Shown: in pieces, positions 45,600 to 54,505 of the stretch
How positions within the stretch are numbered: the first letter of the stretch is position 1
Layout of the letters: each line of letters opens with the position of its first letter
DNA from: Victivallales bacterium
GTDB taxonomy: Bacteria > Verrucomicrobiota > Lentisphaeria > Oligosphaerales > Oligosphaeraceae
Direction: 5' to 3'
DNA: 64,000 nucleotides
NCBI GenBank assembly: GCA_017535315.1
Contig: JAFXUD010000034.1
Coordinates: forward strand, 1 to 64,000
Position numbers and translations under genes: made by a program
The notes under the pieces: generated by a model
Databases searched by the model: none
The model's input: only the letters and a program-made list of their open reading frames with translations
Told to the model about the DNA's origin: nothing

Positions 45600-45858
45600 T
45601 AGCTTTTTCCATTTTTTTCGCCTTTATAATGAACTGAACATTCTATTGATTCTAAAAATGAATTTTAATTGCAATAAAAGATTTATCCATAAAATTGTGT
45701 ATTTTTCACGCATAAGTATATAGAAAAATGCAAAAAAAATAAAAAATGCAAGTCGTTGATTGGTAATTTCGGATAAACAATATATATTAGCAACTCTTCA
45801 AAAAACATGTTATAAAAATTGAAAAGCATAAAAAAGGCTTAAACGAAAGTGAGGAGTT

Positions 45859-46332
45859 ATGAGCAAGATGAAGCGCGATGATTATGATTTGGTTGCAATT
45901 GGTCAAAGAATGAAACTGGTTCGTGCCCGCCTGCGTAAAACACAGGCCCTGATGGCGCAGGATTTAGGGGTTTCTCTAAGTCATTATTCCAAATTGGAAG
46001 TTGGCATTGGGGGAATGAGCCATGGGTTGATATATACCTTCTGCCGTCTGTTCGGTGTTTCTCAGGACTGGTTTTGCTTTGGCCAGGGTGAGACACCCGA
46101 CCCCATTGACCCCGCCATCACCGATGAAGATGAGAAGAATCAGAAGAACAACGATAGAATCACTGACGAAATCCTTGAGAAGATTATTGAACTAGCGCAA
46201 AATGAGGCTACAAATGAGTTGGCAAAGCAGATTGCCAATGCAACCCAAATTCCCAAAGCGCGTGCTCTTTCTATTTTGATTCGCGAAAAACTCCAATCGG
46301 AGGCAAAGGAATCTTCGGAAAGAAAAAACTGA
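45859..46332 (+). CDS. XRE-family HTH regulator
   Basis: 157 residues. Helix-turn-helix domain at about 14-70 (IGQRMKLVRARLRKTQALMA, then LGVSLSHYSKLEVG). The C-terminal half is acidic and helical. GAGGAG precedes ATG 45859. The 259 bp upstream is AT-rich with TTAGCA-18-TATAAA (about 45789-45818) as a weak promoter and an AACATGTT palindrome that could be an autoregulatory site. An 8 bp stem hairpin overlaps the stop. Confidence 0.85.
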   Translation: MSKMKRDDYDLVAIGQRMKLVRARLRKTQALMAQDLGVSLSHYSKLEVGIGGMSHGLIYTFCRLFGVSQDWFCFGQGETPDPIDPAITDEDEKNQKNNDRITDEILEKIIELAQNEATNELAKQIANATQIPKARALSILIREKLQSEAKESSERKN

Positions 46333-46351
46333 AATAATTGAGGTTATTTCA
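46330..46351 (+). terminator. hairpin overlapping the regulator stop codon
   Basis: TGAAATAA / TTATTTCA is a perfect 8 bp stem with loop TTGAGG. It is AT-rich and lacks a good U tract, so termination is uncertain. Confidence 0.4.
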
Positions 46352-46460
46352 AAACTATTATCGAAGTGCTCGCCGATATGAACACAATGGCGTTGACAAC
46401 GTGTCCTAGCACTTTTTTTTTTATTCGAATATATATTTTGCATTGTAGTTTTGGAGATGT

Positions 46461-46513
46461 TTTTTGCGAATGGCGATGCGCATGCCTTCGTATGTGGGAG
46501 CCATTCGCGGAAA
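46461..46513 (+). ncRNA. long structured hairpin upstream of the SIS gene
   Basis: GCGAATGGC (46466-46474) pairs perfectly with GCCATTCGC (46500-46508). Inside, CGCATG pairs with TATGTG around a CCTTCG loop, and outside TTTTT pairs with GGAAA using G-U pairs. It lies 80 bp before the SIS-protein start. It may be a regulatory leader or a small RNA; not matched to a known family. Confidence 0.4.
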
Positions 46514-46592
46514 CGCAGCCCAAAAGAACAATGCAGATGTATTCGAATTAGTTCAATTAAGTACTAGATAACATCAAGAAGGATTTCGCCAA

Positions 46593-48197
46593 ATGAACCT
46601 GAAATCGGCACATGCACGTGCTCTATCTTTTTTGAAAAACGAGACGCAGTATAGGCTCGGTTTTCTCCCCAGCGAAGCGGCCAATCCCCTGACGTTGCAA
46701 CTGGACAGGGACTATTCTATATCGGCGGCTAATGGCGCAGATACACTGCTATCTTGTGACAGTGCGTTGTTTCCTCTTGTCAAATCAACGCTCTCAGGCA
46801 TTTTGTTCGGCAAAATGGTGGCTGCGGTCAAGCGCGCGCTTGCTGCAGGGCGTAAGATTGCGATTTCGAGTTGTGGTGCACCTGGGCGCATGGCGGTTAT
46901 TTTAGAGGCGAGTTGGTTGAAGATTCATCCGAGAAGTCGGCAAGTGGTTTCTATAATGACGGGCGGCGACTATGCTCTTGTGCGGTCTGTGGAAAAATTT
47001 GAGGACTATGCGGAAACAGGACGACGACAGGTTGTAGAACTCAATTTGGGGCAGGGAGATGTGCTGATTGGAATGACTGCCACTGGTGAAACGACGGCAG
47101 TGCTTGGCAGTGCGATGGAAGCGGCGGAGCGAGGTGCGGAGGTCTTCATGCTCATCTGTGTGCCAGTTGAAATCCCCGTATCGCGCCTTGAAAGATGCCG
47201 TTATCTTTATGGACTGCCGAATGTGAATGTCATCGCCATGCCATGCGGTGGAATGGCGTTGACTGGTTCGACGCGAATGCAATCGAGTACCCTTGAATAT
47301 ATGATGGCGGCTGCCGCGCTTGAAATCGCATCGGGCGAAGGACTCGGACTGGACGGCTATTCCGTTGCCTTTGAAAAAACGGTCAACGGTCTTCGGCAGA
47401 GGGAAAGCCTTGAGGCATTGGGATGGGCGACCTCTTTCGAGGCTGATGCCTATCGCCGTCATCAGTTGATTGATTATGTCGCATCCGATTTCTTGCTGGA
47501 CATTCTTAGTGACACGACAGAGCGTTCGCCCACCTTCATGGTTCCACCCTATCATGCATTGGATGATGTTCAAGCGGCAGAGCCGTGGGCCTTGGCACGT
47601 CATCCTTCGCTGTCTGTACAGGATGCCTGGCATGATGTTTTGTGCCGTGAACCGCGTTGCATCGAATGGTCAAAGGGAACATACGAAGCTATTGGAGCAG
47701 GTACGTTGTTGAAGAACGGGCTTCCGCCGATTTCAAGAAAGGAGCTCTACAAGATACCCATTGGCTGCGAGGAACAGCCAAGGCGTCGTGATGCGTTGAG
47801 TGTTGCCTTGGAAAACGGGGAAGAGGGCGTTGGGTATGCTTTGCCTGCCTCTTTTGGTGGAGAACGGCTGCTTATCGGCGGAAAAGTCCCCGAAACGCCG
47901 CTTCAGTTGTTTCACCATCTTCGCTTGAAGTTAATGCTCAATACATTGTCAACAGGAACCATGGTGTTGCTTGGGCGGGTACAGGGCAACTGGATGACAC
48001 ATTTGAACATCACCAACAAGAAACTGATTGACCGCGCCTGCCGTATCATATCGTCGCTTTGCAGTGTGTCATACGAGGATGCTTGCGAGGAATTGTTCAA
48101 GACAATCGAAGTACCTGCTAAGGCAGATGAATCACCTGTCCAACGGACAATTGATCGTCTTGGAAGAAAAAAAGATGCTTCCAATACATTTGGGTGA
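46593..48197 (+). CDS. SIS-domain protein, MurQ/GKRP-like
   Basis: 534 residues, much longer than MurQ (about 300) and nearer glucokinase regulatory proteins. An N-terminal SIS domain has SSCGAPGRMAV and GMTATGETTAVLGSAMEAA with ALTGSTRMQSST, the MurQ-type substrate motif. The C-terminus has LNTLSTGTMVLLGRVQGNWM and a MurQ-like end (NKKLIDRACRIIS). It probably binds a phosphorylated hexose derivative such as MurNAc-6-phosphate; etherase activity is uncertain. It lies alone after the regulator and the hairpin. Confidence 0.72.
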   Translation: MNLKSAHARALSFLKNETQYRLGFLPSEAANPLTLQLDRDYSISAANGADTLLSCDSALFPLVKSTLSGILFGKMVAAVKRALAAGRKIAISSCGAPGRMAVILEASWLKIHPRSRQVVSIMTGGDYALVRSVEKFEDYAETGRRQVVELNLGQGDVLIGMTATGETTAVLGSAMEAAERGAEVFMLICVPVEIPVSRLERCRYLYGLPNVNVIAMPCGGMALTGSTRMQSSTLEYMMAAAALEIASGEGLGLDGYSVAFEKTVNGLRQRESLEALGWATSFEADAYRRHQLIDYVASDFLLDILSDTTERSPTFMVPPYHALDDVQAAEPWALARHPSLSVQDAWHDVLCREPRCIEWSKGTYEAIGAGTLLKNGLPPISRKELYKIPIGCEEQPRRRDALSVALENGEEGVGYALPASFGGERLLIGGKVPETPLQLFHHLRLKLMLNTLSTGTMVLLGRVQGNWMTHLNITNKKLIDRACRIISSLCSVSYEDACEELFKTIEVPAKADESPVQRTIDRLGRKKDASNTFG

Positions 48198-48255
48198 ACG
48201 CATTGGTCCCAAGGGTAGGAATCTGCTTTACCAGCACATTTTCGCTTCAACCAGA

Positions 48256-48490
48256 CAAGCTGCGTAGCCGCTGCAGAGACTAGCCGTGGGCAATGTAAGG
48301 GGGGCGAGCATAGTCCACGGAAAGAAAGCTGTTTTTTGTTTCAAGAGGCGGTAGAAATTCTTTGCAGCCTAAGCTAGAAAAATCCAGGAACAAGAACCAG
48401 GGGCACTCTTGCCGCTACACGGCTTCGCGTACCCACGCTTTTTTCTGCATCCCCACTTAGACCCTACTTGTTCTTGGAAAAATACAACGT
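48256..48490. repeat. dispersed intergenic repeat, long form
   Basis: GCTGCGTAGCCGCTGCAGAG, AGCCGTGGGC and TAGTCCACGG are the degenerate version of the common core; bases 48340-48490 match bases 229-390 in order and spacing (GAGGCGG, CTAGAAAAA, GCTACAC, CCCACG, TTTTCTG). No gene is seen from 48198 to 48551. Confidence 0.75.
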
Positions 48491-48551
48491 TCTTATTTTG
48501 ACCACTTTTTTTGCCAAAATCTATTAGTGTCATTTTTTCATTTTGGCTACA

Positions 48552-51503
48552 TCATGCCAGTATTCCTGTGTTTCTGTCATCGAAAACCTCAAAAATCTTC
48601 TCGCTGGTAAACTCATTGAATGCACCGATTGCAAGCAGGTGGGTGTATTGTTCATCTTCGTCACCGAATTTAAGTGAGATGCTCTCTATTCCAACACCTG
48701 TTACCTTCACTGATTTGTCGCCATCGATGTAGGTCAGCGTTTCATGATTCCACTTGGCTTCACTACCCTCCGCAAACCACAGCGTGACCTTGCCGTCAAT
48801 TAGTTGTTCCACGGAGTCATGTCCCCAGTCACCGCCGAAAACGAAAATGTCATTGCCGCCACCGCCATGCAAAGAATCGTTTCCAGCACCACCGACAATG
48901 AGATCGTTGCCTGATGCGCCGACAATACGATCATTCCCAGCATCGCCGAAAAGGTTGTTGTTGCCATTATTTGCCCAGATGATGTCGTCGCCAAGTCCCC
49001 CCCTCACAGTCATGTTGTTTCCAACATACGTGAATTGCTGGCTAGTCAAATCAACGATATCATTGCCATCGCCTGCGCGGATTTCATCAATTCTTGCAAG
49101 ACGCGACTGTTGTTTGAAGATGTTCACAGGAAGGGAGGAGAAGGTGTCATCGACGAATAGCGCGTCGCCGTTGGAATCATCGGTCAATAAGAGAAGGTTG
49201 GCATCTTCTGACCCCTCGATAATGTCTGCGAGTTTGTTTTTGCCAAAGAGAGAGACCTCCTCATTTGTCCCTTGCCAGCTATCGACACTTCCTAGATGTA
49301 ATGCACTGTATTTGTCTTCCCAGGTCCCATATTTTTGGGCAAAAAAGACATCGGCAACACCATTTGCAATAGAATGAAGGTATTGGGGTAGCCCATTGTC
49401 GCTGATTGGAAGAACATTACCTGTTGTCCATGTACTGCCCTCCTGAGAGCGTGCACGCCACTGGCATTCTGTTGGTGGGGCAAATGTGTCCATGGCGTTG
49501 GAAAACACATTCATGCAGACTGTCGTTTGGAAATTGTCGGTGCTGTATTCGACTACATAGCCACTGGAACCGTCTGGTGCCCAAGCTTGTGTGACATATG
49601 GCGTTTTTCCCGCCCCAATGGATTCTTCTTTGTCCACAATCAACAGAAGTTTCCCTTCGCTTGTCACCAGTTTAAAGGTATAATTCTCGTATCTTAATGC
49701 CTCATCATCTATCTCAATTGTTCCGTAGTTTGTTTCTGTCGTGCAGATTGTGAAATCTGGTAGAAACTCATTAGATAAACTATCTGCCAAAGTATAACAA
49801 CCCGCTGTTTGGGAGGCGGAAACAGTTATGGTGAATATCGGTCCTCCGATCAAGGGAAGATTATTAATACGTGCAGGAGAGTTGACACTGAAACAGGAAA
49901 TATCGAAATCAATAATAGCACCACGTTCTAATGAGAAAGTCGTATCTTCAGATTGGTATATTTCCATTTTTCCAGTTACTTTCCCTCCACTAGAGACATA
50001 CAAGCCCCCACCCTCCTTGACATTTATATTTTTAAGCTGACCAGCGCTGAAGATTTCCATCGAGCCGCCACTATTGATTATTGCATCGACCGCGACCGTT
50101 CCTGAATGCAAGGTTGCGAGGGATTCATCTTGGATATTAAGACTTCTAATAGTATGTGGTATGAATACCACATTTGCTCCAGAACTAATATAGACTGCTC
50201 CTCCATTCTCAACAACCTCTTTTGCAGTACCTCCTTTATAAACTCGGATTTGTCCATTGGGATTGACCGAGATACCAGCTGCAATTCCACCGTTGTAAAC
50301 ATACAAAAAGCCCGAGTCATTTATTGTAGTGTCGTTTGCCGTGGCATCTTTGTAAACACACATTTCTCCACCAGAATAGATATTTGTATGGTTTACAGTT
50401 CCTCCTTCTTTAACCAACAAACGACCATAAGATGCTGTTTCGTTTCCATTTGCGCCATCTGGGTAATATACAGTATGATCCTGATGGTTGTCAATGCTGG
50501 TGTCATTTGCAGTACCACCACTATAAACGTACATTTCCCCCAAATTATTAATAACAGTGGCAGTTGCCGTGGTCCCTGAGTTAACGGTGGCAGAAGCAGA
50601 GGCAAGGACCAGCTTACTGAACTCGTTTGGTGCAAATGTTACATTCCGATTATCATACCCCGTTATACCATAAACATAGCCTCCATTTTCCTTAATCAGA
50701 AGCGCTGTTCCTCCCTGCTCAACTTTTAGTATTCCACCTGGATTGACCGTAATGTCATCAAGCGTTTCTCCCTTGCCAATGCTCAACACTGCTCCTGAAT
50801 TGATGGTGGTATCATATACCGTTCCTTCATTCGCCACAAACAAGCTTCCACCAGAATTGATCTCGATCACGTGAGCAATACCCCCGTTATAAATCGTCAT
50901 TCGGCCGCCAGAGTTGATTGTGGTGAATTGTGCTAGTCCATCACAGGAAACGTAAATATCTCCGTAGTTATTCACTGTGGTGGAGGTTGCCTTACCCCCA
51001 CTTACGACAGTTAGGAGACCATCGTCAATAGTGGCCAGATCTGCTGAACCTCCACAGACCTCTAGGCAGCCACATAGAATCCAAGTGGAAGTCATTGTCG
51101 TCCCCGAGTGTGCTGTTGCAACATCATTCGATGACAATACCAATCCATATAGAGCATTTGGTACAAATGATGCTGATGCACCATAATAGTCCGTAACTTG
51201 TACCCAACCACCGTTTTCTTTTATTCGCCTCGCACCCGTTCCATAAACCACCATGTGCCCGCCGTGATTGACTGTTGTATTGTTGGTTACGGCTCCATAA
51301 TCATTCACCATACTTCCGTATGAATTAATAATGGTATCATTCGCGGTTCCACCGCTGTAAACAGTCAAGCTTGCACCAGAATTAATAATGGTATTGTTCG
51401 CGATTCCCCCCTTGGAAACATTCATGAAATCAAAACAGTTCAAAACAATTCCAGTCAATACGCTCCCGTTGCTTAATAATGATGGCACAGTATACCAGCT
51501 CAT
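48552..51503 (-). CDS. AIDA-repeat and RTX calcium-binding secreted protein
   Basis: 983 residues. About 600 N-terminal residues are degenerate AIDA-type beta-helix repeats with the theme TxINSGGxxxVYSGGTANDT. A middle region of about 240 residues follows. At about 841-895 there are RTX nonapeptides (GGLGDDIIW, GASGNDLIVGGAGNDSLHGG) that bind calcium. There is no Sec signal peptide and no C-terminal autotransporter barrel, so type I secretion through a C-terminal signal (end STGILA) is likely. Adhesin or surface matrix function is inferred. AAGGAG lies before ATG 51503. No ABC/HlyD/TolC genes are nearby. Confidence 0.88.
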   Translation of the reverse strand: MSWYTVPSLLSNGSVLTGIVLNCFDFMNVSKGGIANNTIINSGASLTVYSGGTANDTIINSYGSMVNDYGAVTNNTTVNHGGHMVVYGTGARRIKENGGWVQVTDYYGASASFVPNALYGLVLSSNDVATAHSGTTMTSTWILCGCLEVCGGSADLATIDDGLLTVVSGGKATSTTVNNYGDIYVSCDGLAQFTTINSGGRMTIYNGGIAHVIEINSGGSLFVANEGTVYDTTINSGAVLSIGKGETLDDITVNPGGILKVEQGGTALLIKENGGYVYGITGYDNRNVTFAPNEFSKLVLASASATVNSGTTATATVINNLGEMYVYSGGTANDTSIDNHQDHTVYYPDGANGNETASYGRLLVKEGGTVNHTNIYSGGEMCVYKDATANDTTINDSGFLYVYNGGIAAGISVNPNGQIRVYKGGTAKEVVENGGAVYISSGANVVFIPHTIRSLNIQDESLATLHSGTVAVDAIINSGGSMEIFSAGQLKNINVKEGGGLYVSSGGKVTGKMEIYQSEDTTFSLERGAIIDFDISCFSVNSPARINNLPLIGGPIFTITVSASQTAGCYTLADSLSNEFLPDFTICTTETNYGTIEIDDEALRYENYTFKLVTSEGKLLLIVDKEESIGAGKTPYVTQAWAPDGSSGYVVEYSTDNFQTTVCMNVFSNAMDTFAPPTECQWRARSQEGSTWTTGNVLPISDNGLPQYLHSIANGVADVFFAQKYGTWEDKYSALHLGSVDSWQGTNEEVSLFGKNKLADIIEGSEDANLLLLTDDSNGDALFVDDTFSSLPVNIFKQQSRLARIDEIRAGDGNDIVDLTSQQFTYVGNNMTVRGGLGDDIIWANNGNNNLFGDAGNDRIVGASGNDLIVGGAGNDSLHGGGGNDIFVFGGDWGHDSVEQLIDGKVTLWFAEGSEAKWNHETLTYIDGDKSVKVTGVGIESISLKFGDEDEQYTHLLAIGAFNEFTSEKIFEVFDDRNTGILA

Positions 51504-51597
51504 ACGTCAAAGAATCTCCTTATTGAGGAAGCTTGAGGAAAACTCTATTTCCGAATGCCCAAAAACGGCAAACTTCGGGGCGTTTTGTACTTAAAAC

Positions 51598-51687
51598 TGG
51601 CGGAGAGAGAGGGATTCGAACCCTCGGTGGGCTATTGCCCACAGCGGTTTTCGAAACCGCCGCCTTAGGCCACTCAGCCATCTCTCC
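51598..51687 (-). tRNA. tRNA-Ser(CGA)
   Basis: 90 bases including encoded CCA (TGG at 51598-51600 on the plus strand). Acceptor GGAGAGA / TCTCTCC, anticodon stem GCGGT / ACCGC with loop TTCGAAA, long variable arm with GTGGGC / GCCCAC. Confidence 0.97.
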
Positions 51688-51837
51688 ACAGCTATCATTG
51701 GGTATAATATCATTCAAAAATCAATTTTGACAAATCGGAAAGCGGAAAATTGTCCTTATTTGATGTGATTTTTACTGAAATAGGGGGGATAGTGCCATCA
51801 CCATCAGAAAAGCACATAGTGTTTTTTAGGGAATAAT

Positions 51838-52071
51838 ATACTTTAGTTGCCGATTAGACTTTACCAACAGAGAAGAGCCGCGTAAGCGGCGGTAAGAGCA
51901 TAGCCGTGGGTGGAGCGAAGCCGCGTAAGCGGCGAAGCGAAACCCACGGTTAGAGGCCGTCCCCCAGCCCCCGTGCGCCGTACCACGTAGCGCAGCGAAG
52001 TGGCACGGCGCATCTTGGCCATCGACCAGTGAGGGATATTGTCCTCAGGAAACTCAAGTAAATAATTCCCT
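51838..52071. mobile_element. MITE-like element, copy 2
   Basis: 234 bp. The left end AGGGAATAATATACTTTAGTT and the complement of the right end AGGGAATTATTTACTTGAGTT differ at about 3 of 21 positions. The interior is nearly identical to 24030-24270. T-rich bases flank both ends. Confidence 0.8.
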
Positions 52072-52166
52072 TTTTTTATCCTTGTAACTGTTTTTTGAAA
52101 AAAAGGGGATTCACCATTTGAATTATTGCAAATATGCTGTAAAGTAAAAGCCATATAAAACAAAGT

Positions 52167-52243
52167 GCGCGCATAGTTCAGTTGGTTAGAACGCTATCTT
52201 CACACGGTAGAGGTCACTGGTTCGAATCCAGTTGCGCGCACCA
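52167..52243 (+). tRNA. tRNA-Val(CAC), probable phage attachment site
   Basis: 77 bases with encoded CCA. Acceptor GCGCGCA / TGCGCGC, anticodon stem CTATC / GGTAG with loop TTCACAC, T-arm CTGGTTCGAATCCAG. Phage late genes begin 264 bp downstream, so the 3-prime half of this gene is the likely att core. Confidence 0.95.
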
Positions 52244-52257
52244 GAAATATTATTCAT

Positions 52258-52298
52258 AAACCACCTTAAATCAAGCATTTAAGGTGGTTTTCTTTTTC
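52258..52298 (+). terminator. intrinsic terminator of tRNA-Val
   Basis: CCACCTTAAAT / ATTTAAGGTGG, perfect 11 bp stem, 5-base loop, then TTTTCTTTTTC. Confidence 0.92.
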
Positions 52299-52360
52299 TA
52301 TGAAAAAAGCTAAAAATTAGACTAATTTTCCCTCCTTTTCGCTCCTTTTTCCTCTCGTTC

Positions 52361-52466
52361 TGCTAATAAATTGCTAATATTTTTCAAGGGGGAAATGGGG
52401 TATTTCGCCTGAAAAGCACTTGTTTTCTCACTCCAATTGCTAATAATTCAGGTCTGATTGCTAATA
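52361..52466. repeat. four TTGCTAATA repeats at the prophage edge
   Basis: TGCTAATA at 52361 and TTGCTAATA at 52371, 52437 and 52458, between the tRNA-Val terminator and the phage late terminator. Arm-type integrase sites near an att core look like this; unproven. Confidence 0.5.
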
Positions 52467-52489
52467 AAAAGCCGCCAGAACTGGCGGCT
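52461..52489 (-). terminator. intrinsic terminator of the prophage late operon
   Basis: On the minus strand AGCCGCCAG / CTGGCGGCT (9 bp stem, 2-base loop) is followed by TTTTTATTAG. Confidence 0.9.
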
Positions 52490-52506
52490 CTATTGTGGTT
52501 CCTTTT

Positions 52507-52881
52507 CTACTCTGCCCAATGGCTTTTACCGAAAAGCCTTATACCTGCATATACGAGCTTGGCTTTTATTCTCTGGTAGCCGTTTTTCAATAGTGCCTCA
52601 TAATACCATTCATCGGCTTCTTCGCGTGTGCAGATTTTTTCACTATAAAGAAAATCGTGTATTATCGATGGTTCCAATGTCACTGCGTCAATCTGGGGAG
52701 AAATCACGCTCCATAAAAAACGGGGTACGCTCATTCCGTCACTCTTAAAGCCAGCAGGTATGGTGTAGGTGGTGCCATTGAAATCGAATTCCAACGGCTC
52801 ATCCAATAGAAGATTGCTGATGATTTTATCGCCTATTTTCCCGTTCTGGAAATAGTTTTCAAGGTGAAATCTCACATTCAT
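52507..52881 (-). CDS. DUF1353 family phage protein
   Basis: 124 residues. TIPAGFKSDGMSVPRFLW and EPSIIHDFLYSEK (His-Asp) are the DUF1353 pattern found in phage late regions. Its role is not established; it overlaps the membrane-protein gene by 4 bp and is the last gene of the late operon. Confidence 0.85.
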   Translation of the reverse strand: MNVRFHLENYFQNGKIGDKIISNLLLDEPLEFDFNGTTYTIPAGFKSDGMSVPRFLWSVISPQIDAVTLEPSIIHDFLYSEKICTREEADEWYYEALLKNGYQRIKAKLVYAGIRLFGKSHWAE

Positions 52882-53096
52882 TTATTACCCCTCAGCTCCT
52901 CTTCCAGCCGTTCCATTTTCAATACGCAAGGGCACCTGCCTTGACGCTCCTTGCAGGTATCGTGGCTCACAAAATCTGTATGCATCTGGGCAATGCTGGC
53001 GTTTATCTTTTCCAGTTTAGAACTAATCCAAGCTATGCCCCCTATAATGGTTGTAATCAATGTAAGCAGAAACTCAATGCTTATTGTAATGCTCAT
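52878..53096 (-). CDS. small phage membrane protein
   Basis: 72 residues: one N-terminal membrane helix (about 6-25, FLLTLITTIIGGIAW), then an amphipathic helical tail with three Cys (CKERQGRCPC). The size, topology and location at the end of the late operon suggest a lysis accessory (holin- or XhlA-like), but there is no distinctive motif. Confidence 0.6.
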   Translation of the reverse strand: MSITISIEFLLTLITTIIGGIAWISSKLEKINASIAQMHTDFVSHDTCKERQGRCPCVLKMERLEEELRGNK

Positions 53097-53136
53097 TTTT
53101 AATTGTCTCCGTGGTTGGTTGGTCTGTTTCTACTCT

Positions 53137-53442
53137 TTACGGCTGTTCTTCCTCATCGGTCTGTTCGTGCGCGTGGTGTTCCATTAGCCATTCATTATGC
53201 AGGTCTAGAAGCTCCTGCTCTGCGCTTACTGGCTCCTGCTCCTCCTTGTACTGCTGTTCTAGTAATTCCTGCTCCATCCATTCTGGTTGCTCGGTCTGCA
53301 AGTACCATTCTGGCGGCTCTGCGTCTGCCGTTGGGTGGTTCTCATCGTACCATTCCCATTCTGGCGGCTCTGGCTCTGCCAATGCCCATTCTTCCATCTG
53401 CTTTTCCAAGTCGTCCTGCTCTTCGTATTCCTGCTTAGTCAT
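53137..53442 (-). CDS. acidic Glu/Pro/Trp-rich hypothetical phage protein
   Basis: 101 residues, very acidic, with repeats around PPEWEW, PPEWYL and QPEWME (EPPEW-type motif at about 17-residue spacing). No known domain. ATG 53442 has AAGGACGGGAA upstream; a longer in-frame start at 53481 lies inside the glycosyltransferase gene. Confidence 0.6.
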   Translation of the reverse strand: MTKQEYEEQDDLEKQMEEWALAEPEPPEWEWYDENHPTADAEPPEWYLQTEQPEWMEQELLEQQYKEEQEPVSAEQELLDLHNEWLMEHHAHEQTDEEEQP

Positions 53443-54505
53443 ATATATTCCCGTCCTTCTTGTCATATACCCAAGTCCCATTCGGTAGCCGTTGCAGTCC
53501 TTCCAGCCTGTCCAGCTTGCCTTTCACTTTCTCCATTATGAGGTCTATTAGTTCTTCCTTGGTGTGCATCCTGCTCTTTTCCATTACGATTTCTTTCAAC
53601 AGAAAATCTGGGTCATTCCAAGCTAAAAGTCCTGCGCTGTCAATGTGACAATATGCCGTTGGCAAACCGAATAATGCTACAACTTCCCTGCCCCACTTAT
53701 AAGCCCTGTCCTCCTTAAAGCCGTGGAAATTGTGCCTCATCGTGATTCCGTATGGTGCAATAGGTTGCAATTGTGGCTGTCCTTGTCTCAAGATGCCTTG
53801 CTGAAATCTCTTGGCTTGGTAGTAGCCGAGCTTAATGCTGGGCAGGTTCTCACATATAAAGGTTGCATCGCCGCCGCCACAGATTGCATAGGGGTTGAAA
53901 CCATCCATATTGTCATAGTCTGCGCGTGTCAAGCAGTAGCCAAATCCAGGAAATGTCTTGGCTCCTGCTGGTAGTCTGTTTTTCTCTGAAAAAACGCTGT
54001 AAAACTCGCTATGCTGGGGGTGCTGTCCTTCGTGTAGCAGGTGAAAGCAAGCGTGAACACATTTCCCGTTTTCACATAGATTGAAAATGGTGCTGAAATA
54101 ATCGGTGGTTTCTACTGGCTGGGAGTCTGCGTCAATGAAAAGCATTTTCTCTGCGTCTGTGAGCTTGGCTCCCAAGTTCCATAATGCCTCTTTCTGGAAA
54201 AGGTTTCTGTTTCGCTCCTTGCCATATATCCTGCAATACCTCATCCAACTAGGAAAATCGGCTTGCTGGAAGCAGGGTTTCTGGTCTGGCAATACCATTT
54301 CCAGAAATAATGCCTCGGTCGGCTTAATGCGTTGCTCATCCCATCCCTGAATTGCTCTCAAGGTCGCTTCGCGCCTTATCTCTGAATACCCCCCAAAGTG
54401 GGCAGAAATCACGGCTGTTTTTCCTGTCGGCTCCTTCTGGGGTGCTGGCTTCGGTGGTTCTGGTATCTTCGCCAGCGCATCTTGAAGTGATTTTATCTTA
54501 ATCAT
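53435..54505 (-). CDS. GT-A-type glycosyltransferase in phage late operon
   Basis: 356 residues. GKTAVISAHFGGYSEIRR starts a GT-A fold; FIDADSQPV has the DxD metal site, and GFGYCLTRADYDNMDGF with ICGGGDATF resembles the galactosyltransferase-type C-terminal motif. A C-terminal helical tail follows. It overlaps the 174-residue gene by 8 bp, so it is expressed with tail genes. It may glycosylate the virion fibre or the host surface (receptor masking). Confidence 0.78.
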   Translation of the reverse strand: MIKIKSLQDALAKIPEPPKPAPQKEPTGKTAVISAHFGGYSEIRREATLRAIQGWDEQRIKPTEALFLEMVLPDQKPCFQQADFPSWMRYCRIYGKERNRNLFQKEALWNLGAKLTDAEKMLFIDADSQPVETTDYFSTIFNLCENGKCVHACFHLLHEGQHPQHSEFYSVFSEKNRLPAGAKTFPGFGYCLTRADYDNMDGFNPYAICGGGDATFICENLPSIKLGYYQAKRFQQGILRQGQPQLQPIAPYGITMRHNFHGFKEDRAYKWGREVVALFGLPTAYCHIDSAGLLAWNDPDFLLKEIVMEKSRMHTKEELIDLIMEKVKGKLDRLEGLQRLPNGTWVYDKKDGNIYD

